Shown here: one piece after another, positions 23,607-33,882 of the stretch | Numbering within the stretch: the first letter of the stretch is position 1 | Layout: each line of letters begins with the position of its first letter | From: Spirogloea muscicola | Lineage: Eukaryota; Streptophyta; Zygnematophyceae; Spirogloeales; Spirogloeaceae | Assembly (NCBI GenBank): GCA_009602725.1 | Contig: WELB01000313.1 | Coordinates: 14,204-78,203, forward strand | DNA: 64,000 nt | Direction: 5' to 3' | Program-made: the position numbers and the translations under genes | Notes under the pieces: generated by a model | Told to the model about the DNA's origin: nothing | Seen by the model: only the letters and a program-made list of their open reading frames with translations | Database searches by the model: none

Positions 23607-23784
23607 CTGCGGGCTCATACGATGTGGCGTGTAAACAATTGGGAAAAGGCTTGCGATTTTGCGGGGCTCAACAAGCTGCAACTTCGATGCACTGTGAAAA
23701 GTGGGTCAAAGTCAAGTGGTAAGTCAAGAGCCCAAGTCCAAGCCTTTCCATGCACAACTTTGAGCAACCCATTCAGTTTGAGGG

Positions 23785-24245
23785 TATGGGCTGGAACAGC
23801 CAGCCCATAAACATAGAATGAACAAAGTACAAGAAGGGGGCTAGGCGAAGCACTAAGGAAGACAAGCACAGAAAGAAGCTAAGCAGCTACGGAGCACTCA
23901 GTAACCCCTGCTGAGTGTTCTTCTTCTTCAGTACCCGCGAGTGAGCAACATCAGGTCAGAGTAGCTCGCTGCGGGGAAGGAGGCACTCCGCCGGATAGGG
24001 GCTGGAAAAGTCTGCCCAAAAAAGAATGAACAAAGTACGAGAAGGGGCTTGCCAGAAGGACGCACGGGCTGTAACAGCAGACGCCATGCCGCCGACTGCG
24101 GCCGAGGCCGAGCCTGGCCGAGGCCGAGCATGTCCGAGACCGAGCAAGCCGGGAGCATGGAGGAAGAGAACGCAGCTGCTGATGTTACAACACAAAAGTA
24201 AGCAAGTACTACAGAGGATAGAGTAAGCAGCCGCAAGTCAGAATG
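23785..24245 (-). mobile_element. stacked LINE 3' ends, minus strand
   Basis: Two minus-strand tails. One spans about 23787-23915 (hairpin GGGCTGGAACAGCCAGCCC, family A UTR, remnant of the stop region). The other begins with the terminus GGATAGGGGCTGG at 23993 and includes a hairpin variant. Between them is an inverted coding end, SYSDLMLLTRGY-stop (about 23965-23928), of the same subfamily as 60317-60752. A further DLRLLT-like remnant lies at 24213-24240. Confidence 0.7.
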
Positions 24246-24299
24246 ACTAGCTGCGGGACTCTCCGTGGCTTCTGCGCTGCGCGCTGTGTCCCGCAGGCG

Positions 24300-24396
24300 A
24301 GGTGAGCACGCTACTTCAAACGCCGCTGGCTCGATAGCCCAGGTCTACCGCATGCGCCTTTCCGTTGCCCTTCAGCGGTCCATGGCCCACGCCTTG
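24300..24396 (+). mobile_element. LINE family A coding fragment, cut by an N
   Basis: AGSIAQVYRMRLSVALQRSM on the + strand, closely matching 62727-62790. It stops at the single N at 24397, where cycloartenol synthase coding sequence begins. Confidence 0.75.
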
Positions 24397-24397
24397 N
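24397..24397. other. single-N assembly join
   Basis: Joins a LINE fragment directly to cycloartenol synthase exon sequence. The 5' end of that gene is missing at this point. Confidence 0.85.
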
Positions 24398-27300
24398 GGC
24401 CAGTCACGGCCCTCGTCCAGGAGCTGCGCGAGGAGCTCTACGCCACTCCATACGCCGCCGTGGACTGGGGCCGAGCCCGCAACGCCTGCGCCAAGGCACG
24501 GCCTGCACCTAAGCCCCTTACAACCCCCTCCTCTCCCGCTCTCTCCCTCCTCCACCCCCTCCCTCCCATCTATTTGCATCAGGTGGGACCCCAAATGCAG
24601 TGTGCTGTGACTATCTCTCCTTCGAAGTCTTACATGTCTCCATCCGGACCACCTCCCTCCCTCGTCCCGCCACCGCTTGCCTCCCTCCCAATCTAGGAGG
24701 ACCTCTACTACCCCCACCCCTGGCTACAGGACGTGCTCTGGTGGGCGCTGCACACAGTTGCCGAGCCGCTGCTGATGGGCAAGCTCGGGCGGGGCCTGCG
24801 GAGCGCCGCGCTGGCGACCGCCATGCGACATGTGCACTATGAGGACGAGAACACGCGCTACATCTGCATTGGCCCTGTGAACAAGGCACGCCAGCTTTCC
24901 CTCCTTCCTCGTCTCGCTTCATCCCTCTTGCCGTCCATCCGCACTCTGAGGAGGGAGGGCAGGTCTTGGCCTGCTGACTGGTGGCACCGGTGGCGGCGGC
25001 AGGTGCTGAACATGCTGGCGTGCTGGTTCGAGGACCCACGTTCAGCGGCCTTCAAGAGCCACCTCCCCCGCCTGCACGACTACCTCTGGCTCGCAGAGGA
25101 TGGCATGAAGATGCAAGTGCGCAGCAGAGCCAAGCCCCTCTCCACCCTCCTCCTTCCCTCCTCGTTTCCTTTCATCCATCACCAATTTCACTTATGCATG
25201 GATATGTAGGATATCTGATCGCACGCCAAGTCTAGGCAGCACTTTCCTCCTCCTGATGCTGGTTCATGTGGAGGGCTCACCTTGCTCAACGTGCAACCTC
25301 ACACCGTTCGACCGGCTGAGTGCGTGCCGGCAGGGATACAATGGAAGTCAGCTGTGGGACACAGCGTTCGGCGTGCAGGCGCTGGTGGCCACTGGCCTCG
25401 CGCGCGAGGCTGCGCCCGCGCTTCGCTCAGCGCACGCCTACATTACCAACACGCAGGTCAGTGTGCACGTGCACGGCTGCCCACCAGTTTACGATGTAAG
25501 CCAAAGGGTTTTGGCTACAAGGCAGTGCAGAGTTTGGATGATCTCTGGTTCATATTATCAAAATTGAATACAATGAGTTGAGTTCATTAGATGTGAGGCT
25601 TTCGCTTAGGCCAGGGTCCAGGCAGCCTGGTGATTCCTGGGCCCCAGAGACGACGGTTGCAGCCCTGACTGCCGCTCCAGCCACTTGTCCACCTGAGCTG
25701 GTCTCACACAAGCGGCCGGCGCCTCAGGTGCTGGATGACTGCCCGGGCGACCTCGGGGCGTGGTACCGCCACATCAGCAAGGGCGCATGGCCGTTCTCGA
25801 CACGGGACCATGGGTGGCCCATCTCAGACTGCTCCGCGGAGGGCCTCAAGGTGACGTTTGTCCTCCTTTCCTTTCTCTCTTTGTCCTCTGCTTTCCTCCC
25901 TCTCTATGGCTCTCAGGATTATCATGGATTGCCTGCATGTTTAAGCACCGCTTTACCTACTGTGCCATGAGATGGTGGTGATGCTTAACCTTGACTACAT
26001 TGATGGCCTGACAGGCGGCGCTTCTCCTTGCGGACCTCCCGGAGGGCCTGGTTGGGCCGCCTATCGCCTGCGAGCGGCTCTATGACTGCGTGAATGTCAT
26101 CATGTCATACCAGGTAGCTCTGTCTGGACACTTTAGCCGATAAAACGATCCACTAATCGGAGTAAGAGTCATCCCAATGTCAAGCTTGGGGGTCCATCTT
26201 ATCATCATGAGCTTGTGGGGATTGGTGCCACAGAATGCGGATGGCGGCATGGCCACGTATGAAAGCACGCGCTCCTTTGCCTGGCTTGAGGTCGGCCTAG
26301 CACGCCGCACTCTCGTGTTTTCAATTTCTCTTCTGCTTGGCTTTTAGCACGAAGCTTTGGGTAAAGCATACGAGCATAGTAGGAGGGGGAGCTGAGAGGA
26401 GAGGGCCAGAGGACGCAGCTGATGCAGGAGAGAGGGAGAGGAATGCAGGATCGTGTATAGACGTGGAATTAGCATCATGCTGCATGCGGTGTCATTATCG
26501 CTCTGTTTGCCGTACTGCGCGGCTCGACTTCATACTGCTGGAACCGTTTGCAAAGGGTAGTACGCCACTGCTTGTGCAGAGTGCAATTTTCCTGCATGAG
26601 ATTTTCCTGCATGCGGCTCGCTAATGTCCGGCACTGCTCGTCTTGCCTGCCGACTCCGTCTAGCTGATCAATCCCGCGGAGACATTTGGCGATATCGTGA
26701 TCGATTACTCGTGAGTTGACCATGTCCATCACAGAAGGCGTTAGATAGCATCTATGCAGCCACACTGTAATGTGTGCCACAACTGAGAGAGTGTTGCGTT
26801 TTTGGAGTGCACTCTGCGCCAAAGGTACGTCGAGTGCACCTCAGCATGCGTCCAAGCGCTGGCGGCGTTTGCCAAGCGGCACCCGCGCCACCGTGCACGG
26901 GAGGTCGCTTCCACCATCCAACGGGCTCGACGGTACATTGAGACCACGCAGCGGGCTGACGGCTCCTGGTGAGACGTCTGCTTCGACGTGACCACCGCCA
27001 TTTCCAGAAGAGTGTACTGCTTGACCAACCCAGCGGTGCTGCCCTCCTCTCCCTTTAGGCATGTCAAGCTGCAGCTGTCCTGGCTGCGTGACCGGGCCAG
27101 GTCTTGAATGACGAGATTCCATGTGTTGTTAACAAGCGCAGGTATGGGTCGTGGGGCGTCTGCTTTACCTATGCGACGTGGTTCGGTGTGCTGGGCCTCG
27201 TGGCGGCCGGCGACTCGTATGCCTCCTCGGATGCCTTGCGGCGTGCCTGCGCCTTCCTGCTAGGCAAGCAGCTGCCAAATGGCGGGTGGGGCGAGAGCTA

Positions 27301-28227
27301 CCTCTCCTGCCAGAACAAGGTGCACTAGCAAAGTGCTATGGTGCTTTTGTATTGTCAGTTTGCAGCTTTGGCGGCCAAAAACAAGTCACTTTGACTGTGA
27401 TATTGATCTTGTTGTTACTTGCTGTCACAATGCCCACCAATGCTTTGGACCTTGGCATCGTTGCACCACTGCTGAAAAAGTGAGAGCCACTGTTGCCTGC
27501 CACGTCAATGTACCACGGCGGCCACATCTCATCTATGGCATGGAGCTGACGGACTTTTCCCCCTACTGGGTTCATGGGTGCGCGGCGCAAACTTCAGGTG
27601 TACACAAATCTGGAGGAGGGCAAGGCCCACATTGTAAACACTTCCTGGGCGTTCCTGTCGCTCATCGCAGCTGGCCAGGTTGGCTCTGCTGCTTTGTCTG
27701 AGCAGCAACATTGACTTCCCATGTCGTTAGTCTTTGAGTCACTGTTGCTTGGCTTGGCCGCAGACTGTCAAGTACAGAAGTCTGGGGAGTTGCTTGGCCA
27801 CTAACTTGTATCAGCCCATGGAGACCTTTGCGCTCCTTAATTGACCAGGATTACTGGTTACCTGTGTGCGCGAAGGCCGAGCGAGACCCCAAGCCCCTTC
27901 GCGCTGCAGCACGCTACCTCCTTGATGCGCAGCTCCCCAACGGCGACTACCCCCAGGAGGTAATACAAGCTGACACCAGTCCAAATTATACACGTTGCTT
28001 TTTCTGCAGCATTGACGACAAACCTGACTTAGCAGCCGGAAGATGGGCCGACATGCTGGCAACAAATTGAAAACAGATGCGCTCGTCTCGCTCTCGTCTT
28101 GCAGAGCATCATGGGCGTGTTCAACCGCAACTGCATGATCTCGTACTCGGCATACCGAAACATCTTTCCCATCTGGGCACTCGGAAGCTACCGCACTGAC
28201 GTCCTGCGAGGCAAAACGAATCTTTGA
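24398..28227 (+). CDS. CAS1: cycloartenol synthase, 5'-truncated at a join
   Basis: Oxidosqualene cyclase making cycloartenol, the first cyclic sterol precursor in plants and algae. Exons: 24400-24495, [20 protein letters not shown]; 24697-24889, [20 protein letters not shown]; 25003-25113, [12 protein letters not shown] to DGMKMQ; 25334-25457, [17 protein letters not shown]; 25729-25851, [11 protein letters not shown] and [14 protein letters not shown]; 26014-26112; 26235-26291, [10 protein letters not shown]; about 26663-26710, [13 protein letters not shown]; about 26825-26972, [14 protein letters not shown]; 27142-27319, [15 protein letters not shown]; about 27597-27677; about 27868-27960, LPNGDYPQE; 28105 to the TGA at 28225-28227. 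The Tyr of GYNGSQ, the His of YRHIS and the Ile of WPIS indicate cycloartenol rather than lanosterol. The catalytic motif reads DCSAE instead of the usual DCTAE; the acid Asp is present. Confidence 0.95.
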
Positions 28228-30211
28228 TTGTTGCACAGAGGAAGTCAGGGCATTGTAGCAGTGCATGGGCTGTGAGCAGAAGAGCAGATTAAGTATATTG
28301 AGAAACACTCACTTTTGTAGATTCTCTGGCAACTGTATGCCATCGTGCTACTCCTTCAAGTTGCTATAAGCAAAACCTATGGTGCTGCTCCTTGAAAGAC
28401 ACATGTCCTGAGAGTTGCACGGCTCTCACCCCAATGATCAGACTCACATCGAAGTCGTCACCTAGCGCCATTAACAGGAAGACAAGCCCACCTCCAGCAT
28501 GAAACAGATTGATGTCCACTCATGCCCTGCCGTTGACATACTAAAATCAATAACTCAGTGCTCACTGCCTCTGGAAAGGCTCCTGACCCCTTGCAATACC
28601 TCTGTAGCTTTGAAGCCTATGCAATTACAAGACTACGTTAATTCCTTTGATACTTTGTAACTCTTCGTCCGCCCATTATGGTACTGTGTTAAGTAAGCAG
28701 TGGGCCTCCAGGTTAACCTTGTGAAAGCTAGGACCACCAAACCCATGTGAATCAGGTGATGCTAATATCATCTACTTTCATTTGTATGATCCAATTACTA
28801 TATCTGAAATCTCTTCGGTAAGTGGCATCTAGACCTGCTTGTCTTGTGAACAAGCAATACTTTCGGGCCTCACTAACACTACTGGCTGTTGAGGTCATCA
28901 TTTTTCGAAATTGCAATTAGATGTGTCACATATGCGCAGTCGATCCCTTACAGAAGAACCCGCAGGACACAGTAGTGACTGAAGCAGGTTAACAAGTGTG
29001 CCTGAGCGGGTACAAGATGGGCAAGAAGTCCCATTGTCAGCTCTCAGTATCTCTTTAGTTAGATTATTATCACTCGGAAAAAGCACTGCTTGTTGGATGA
29101 AGGTTGGTAACGCTTTGCAGCTCAATGCAATCCCCAGGAGCACAGCACGAGAAGAAAGTTCGTGGCATGGACCTCTTCGAGGAGATTTCAATTTGCACCA
29201 CACTGAGGGAAGCAGCATTGCACAACCACAACCACAACCAAGACTGGCACCTACGAACATTTGGCCTAGAACCCCTCTGGGGATTGACAAGGTTTCAGAT
29301 GCACCACGGTTGTGTGTGCTTACAGTTGAAACAGCCAATGGCGGCATGAAGTTATTGAGAGACCGCTGCTGAGCAACTTAATAGTCCCAGTGGATGGGGG
29401 CACCAGAGTGGCTGCCATGTTGTGCCATGATAGACGACAAGGAGCTCCTGTAAATAGGCCCCTTTCATGGCAGGAAGTGCCAATACAAAGGAGGCCTGCA
29501 AGGGGCCACTGTTTCAGGCTAGGGTGATACACAAGGTGCACTAGGCCGTGCATGGACAATGTGATGGGCGTGAACTGGACATGGATGCCAAATCCCAGAC
29601 CGTGAGCAGGACTTATGCTGAGGAGCAGATATTTGGTGGATGCGAGCGGCAAAGGGGCTGGCCGAGGGAGCTCGGAGAGGGTCGCCAAGCGAGTGGCGGC
29701 CCCCGGCGAGCGCCCCCTGCAGCAAATTTGGGGGCTTGTAGGCGCTTATTGCTGCCCTAGAGTGCTCACGGCACTGGCCACGTTCTGAGGCAGCGGCAAG
29801 TGCGAGATGGGGTCTAGCATCCATGCGTTTCACGTCCACACTGGCTGGCAAGGAGAAGAGGAGGGAGGAGGGTAGGGGGAGGCGTGATAGGAAGGTGAGG
29901 AAGGCAAGCTGCCTGCCTGTGCAGCAGCGGGGTGCAAAGCACTTGCGGACCCGCAGCATGCGGCTCTGGCCTCGGCTCCGGCAGGCGCGCACAGCACCTG
30001 CGGGCGGGCTGAGCTGTCTCGAGCACGGTCTCAGGCTGGCCACTGATCCAAGCAGCATGGTGTCGCAGGAACGTCTCCATCCAACCAGCCGGACCGTGTA
30101 GTCAGTGTAGGGCAAACCTGGGGGTGTAGGGCTGCTACATGTGACAGCTGCCTGGCGGCTAGGAGGGATCGCCGCCAGCGCCAGAGTGGGCTGCCAGCGG
30201 CATGCACGAGC
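28228..30211. other. convergent spacer, CAS/DRB
   Basis: Almost 2 kb between the stop codons of CAS (+) and DRB (-). It contains several medium ORFs (for example - strand 29519-30115) with no recognisable domain or splice support. The right third is GC-rich and may belong to the DRB 3' UTR. No repeat family was recognised. Confidence 0.5.
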
Positions 30212-32150
30212 TCACAGGCTGAGCTGGCTGAGGACCTGCCGGGTGGCAGCCTCGCCCTGCGTTGTGGACGCACGCTCCTCCTCCTCCTCCTCGACCAGGT
30301 GCGGAGGTGCGGCGTGCACGGGCACCATGGTGCGTAGCCGCACAGGTCCAGCGATGGATGCTGCAGAGTGGTGGTGATGCATCATGCCCTGCTGCGCCAT
30401 GCTGACGGCGGCCCTCTGGGCCGACGCCGACCCCGCTGGCAGGTAGGCTGGCGGCTGGCCCCACCACTGCTGCGCCGCAGCCGCCGCTGCCATGTTGGAC
30501 TGCCACACCATGCTGGGCGGCATCGACATGTCGGCAGCCATCGCTTCCATCTGGAGGGCCTCGCCCTGGAGCCACGCCTCCTCGTCCGCCTCATGATCCG
30601 ACTGCACGACGGAGACCTCCCGGCGCACTGTTGTGACCACAGAGGCCTTCATCCCAGGCCCAAGCGGCACGCCCGCAGGCCGACCTGAAGACCGGGGGGT
30701 GCCATGCGGTGGAGGCGCCGGCGCAAACTGCGGCCGCGCCATAGGCTGGTATGAAGCGCCGGGCTTGACCTTCAGACTTGTATGCCGCGGCGTGTACAGT
30801 GGAGCATTAGGTGCCGGGAGGGCTGCCATCTGCGCGACCTTCATGACCGGCGCCATGTGCAAAGAGGATGCTGACGGCGCCTCGATGACGCGAGGAGTAT
30901 AAGATCGCGGCCGATAGAGGGGCCCACCCGTGGGCAATGCACCAAGATGCTCCAGCTCGAGCGGCCGGGCCATGACCGCCGGCGCCGAATGCCGCGAAGG
31001 GCCAGCATAGACATGCTGCGCGGCAATGGCAGCGGCCTCCTTGACGTCCTTGGCACTGGCAAGAGCCTGCGACACCATATTCTGTTCCTGCTCCTCTGTA
31101 AGCTCAGCCTCAAGGTTGGCTGCGGCATGTCCTTTATTGGCATCTGCGTAACAGAAGCCAGAAGCAAGAGCAGTGGCACATGAGTATATGCTGCTCCTGG
31201 TGCAAGGATCACCAGCCAAAGATCGAAAAATGTGATGCGTACTAGTGAGGCCAGGGCCTCACTAATACGGCCAGGCCAGGCCAGGCCCTAACGACCATGA
31301 CAACTTGGCAATATCATCAATGGGTGTGACGACTATGCCATCTCTATGATGTGCATCATAGAAGACTCACAAACGCTGCAAAATATTGACATGCCACAAT
31401 ATTATAAGCATGTCCAAATGAGGCCTCCATGTAGCACGTGCAAATCAAGCACAGAAGCCCTTATTTAGCGGCCCCGGGACAGACATCGCCCAGGAAAGCA
31501 GCAGGTGGTGCTTGCTCTGTGCAAGTCGCAAGAGCGGAGTGGCAGGGCAAAGAGCACGCACATTTCTTCAGAGCAGACCAGGCGGCCATGGCGGCATTCT
31601 TCTCGGCCTGCTTCTTGGTCTTGGCGGTCTCGCCCCAGAAGCTCATGCCTGCGACCTCCACGCGGCACGTGAAGGACGGCAGATGGCCAGGGCCCGAGCG
31701 CTCAGTGGTGTAGACGGGCAGCGAGACGCCAGCACGCTGGGCCGTCTCTTGCAGCAGGTTCTTGCACACGCCGGTCTCGTCAAGAATCCGCGCCGCGAGC
31801 GATTGCGCAGGGCCACGGGTAGACAAGGTGCTGCACACGCAAGGACAACAACCGATGGCGGCCAGATGGTCAGATGGCATGGCAAGACTGAGTCAGATCG
31901 AATGGTAAGACTGCCCTGCAGTGCGTTGCCGCAGCGGCCGGCGCAGGCCTCACCTGAGGGCCACTTCGGCAGCGGCGTGCTCCGCCTGCCGCAGCGTGCC
32001 GCAGTACCCGGGGCTCTCGAACACCTCGCCATTGAACGTAACCGACGCCTTGAAGCGCGGTGCGTGGTCGGGACCCTCGCGCACGCAGGCGTAGGCCGGG
32101 AGGTTGAAGCAGCTGCGCTGAGCGAGCTCCTGCAACTGATTCTTGTACAT
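30212..32150 (-). CDS. double-stranded RNA-binding protein, plant DRB type
   Basis: Two tandem dsRBDs as in plant DRB2/DRB3/DRB5 (HYL1 relatives), partners of Dicer-like enzymes or dsRNA binders. Exon 1 (32150-31954) begins MYKNQLQELAQRSCFNLPAY, the exact form of land-plant DRB starts, and ends with dsRBD1 (GYCGTLRQAEHAAAEVAL). Exon 2 (about 31834-31556) holds AARILDETGVCKNLLQETAQ and dsRBD2 with TKKQAEKNAAMAAWSALKK, the basic helix. Exon 3 (31147-30212) begins DANKGHAAANLEAELTEEQE, then a long Ala/Pro/Met-rich tail with a repeated LP..xPLYxPR...V unit, a HHHH run and an E-rich end. The in-frame ORF extends upstream to 32366, but the 32150 ATG fits the family. Confidence 0.9.
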
Positions 32151-32580
32151 CCCGGCGTCGGGGGGAGGCTTTTGGCGGCTGCGGTTGGCGGCCGGGGCTG
32201 GCGAGCGAGCGGGACGCCGAGGCGTGTGCGCCGCGAGGAGCAGCCTAGCAGAGGCGGCGCGGCGGCATGGGAGGTCGGGCCTTCGCCGGCGGCGGCGGCG
32301 GCGGCTCGGTCGGCGGCGCGCTCGGCGGCGCTGGCCGCGGAGAGGGGGTTGAGCTCCGTGCGGCACGCGCGGCTATGGCGGCCGGGGTGGTGGGAGGGTC
32401 TCTCCCCTTCCCGGCAGGCGCGTGGGAAAATGAGGTGAGATTTAGCGCGGGTGTGGGGAGGAGGGCACACCGTGCGCCGGAGGAGATTTGATCAAGACCG
32501 TGTGGCGGACAGGCCGAATTGAATCGGCCACATCCGCGGGGAAGGAGGAGGCTCACACCCGAGAAAAGCTTTCCCGGCGA
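32151..32580. promoter_or_regulatory. GC-rich 5' region of DRB
   Basis: GGC-repeat-rich sequence (for example 32286-32310) upstream of the DRB start. It probably contains the 5' UTR and promoter, though no single element can be assigned. Confidence 0.4.
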
Positions 32581-32599
32581 TGGCTGTGAAGTTCATCAA

Positions 32600-32835
32600 T
32601 CCAAATAAAAGTGGACGTGGCTCTCCCAAGAAGATGCCTAGCTGTGTGTTGTCTTTCTTTGGCTTTTGGACATTGTCCATTCTCTCCGGGCTGGCTTTTG
32701 CTGGCCCCCTTCTCCTTTCTCTCTCTCTCTCTCTCTGTTCCTATGGGCGCGCACTTTCTTTCTCCCAAGAAGGCGTTGGTTCTTGGAAATGGGTGTGAAT
32801 AGCCAGCCCCGAGCAATGTTGACAGAGGTCCGAAG
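32600..32835 (+). mobile_element. LINE 3' tails (family C)
   Basis: GGACATTGTCCATTCTCTCC (32667-32686) leads into GGGCTGGCTTTTGCTGGCCC, a CT-rich tract (32715-32740) and CTATGGGCGCGCACTTTC. Immediately after it lies an inverted partner ending in AGCCAGCCCCGAGC (about 32800-32815). Only 3' tail parts are present. Confidence 0.6.
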
Positions 32836-33130
32836 GGGCCGGAAAGCGCAGAATGGCACGGCTACGCACATTCATGCACAATCACAGATGGACACGGGCG
32901 GTCGACTTTGACGAGCTCCGTGGGTGGTCACCCATGCCGCGGCGGCGGGGAGGAGGGCGGCGTCGCAGGGGCGCGTCGCCCGGCGACACCGCCGGCGTGG
33001 GGCGGGCCGCGACAAGGCGGCGATGCCGGGCTGGCGGTCGGCCGGGGGGGGGGGCCCCCGCCGCTGTTGCACGCTCCTGGGGCGGGGCCCCCCCTGCAAT
33101 CTGATCCACTGACCCGCCGTTCGCTTTTCC
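32836..33130. other. GC-rich sequence between two LINE tails
   Basis: Very GC-rich (32930-33110), with G and C homopolymer runs near 33045-33060 and 33085-33095. Long overlapping ORFs in all frames reflect base composition. No gene is assigned. Confidence 0.4.
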
Positions 33131-33139
33131 TAGTGGGCT

Positions 33140-33260
33140 CCAACGTCAGAGCCACCGTAGAGAGAAGTGGCACTCCCAATGGGGGCAAGGGCTGCGAAAA
33201 GCCAGCCCAAAAAGAATTCACAAAGGCTCAGAGGGGCCTAAGAGCGGTGAAATGAACGTA
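33140..33260 (-). mobile_element. LINE family D 3' tail
   Basis: Minus-strand hairpin tail (GGGCTGCGAAAAGCCAGCCC at 33188-33207). 33163-33250 is the reverse complement of 61451-61538 over 88 bases with one mismatch seen by eye, so the two copies are recent. No coding part is left here. Confidence 0.8.
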
Positions 33261-33882
33261 GAATGAACGGCACCAGCGGGAGGCGGGCCGGGGACGCGCG
33301 CCTGGCCGGCGCCGGCCCCGCGCCGCCCGTCGGCGGGGCCGCGCTTCCCAACACCCCGCCGCCACGTGCCTCTCCCGGCGCGCGCCGCGTGGCAGCCCCA
33401 GGTTGCACGATACGCCCGCCCTCGTGAACTTCCGTCCGGCCCGACGAGCTCGGCGCCCCCCGGCCGGCGGCGACCGGCCCCTATCCGTACGCTGCCACGC
33501 GTCGGCGCCAAGGACGGGCTAGGGTGCCACGTGGCAGCCACTGAGGCCCCTCGGGCATGCACTCGGGGTACGGGCCCGGCGCACGTGCGGGAGCGGGGCC
33601 CCCCGGAATAGGCACGCGGGGCGAGCGCGCGGCCGGGGATCCCGCGGCGGCTTGGCCCGGCGCCGCCAAATTGCCCTCGGCGCCGCCAGATCTGGGGGAG
33701 GCTGCCCGGGCCCTTCCTCGTGGGAAATTTTCTGGGGGGGCAGCCGAGCCCGGGGGGCCCGGCGGCCGACAGAGCCCCCGCTGCGACGCTCCGGTTCCCG
33801 CACCCGGTTGGCAGCTGCCGGTCGGGCNAAATGCAGAGCCTCCGCGGCGGCTGGTGGCGGTGGCGGCGGCGGCGGCGGCGGC
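33261..33882. promoter_or_regulatory. GC-rich upstream region with a join at 33828
   Basis: Extremely GC-rich, with ORFs open in many frames. A single N at 33828 is followed 55 bases later by the ATG of the next gene, and a GGC run at about 33853-33880 directly precedes that ATG. Probably promoter and 5' UTR. Confidence 0.4.

Noticed and set aside
29519-30115. 198-codon minus-strand ORF downstream of DRB
   Set aside because: No domain and low-complexity composition; it lies where a 3' UTR is expected.
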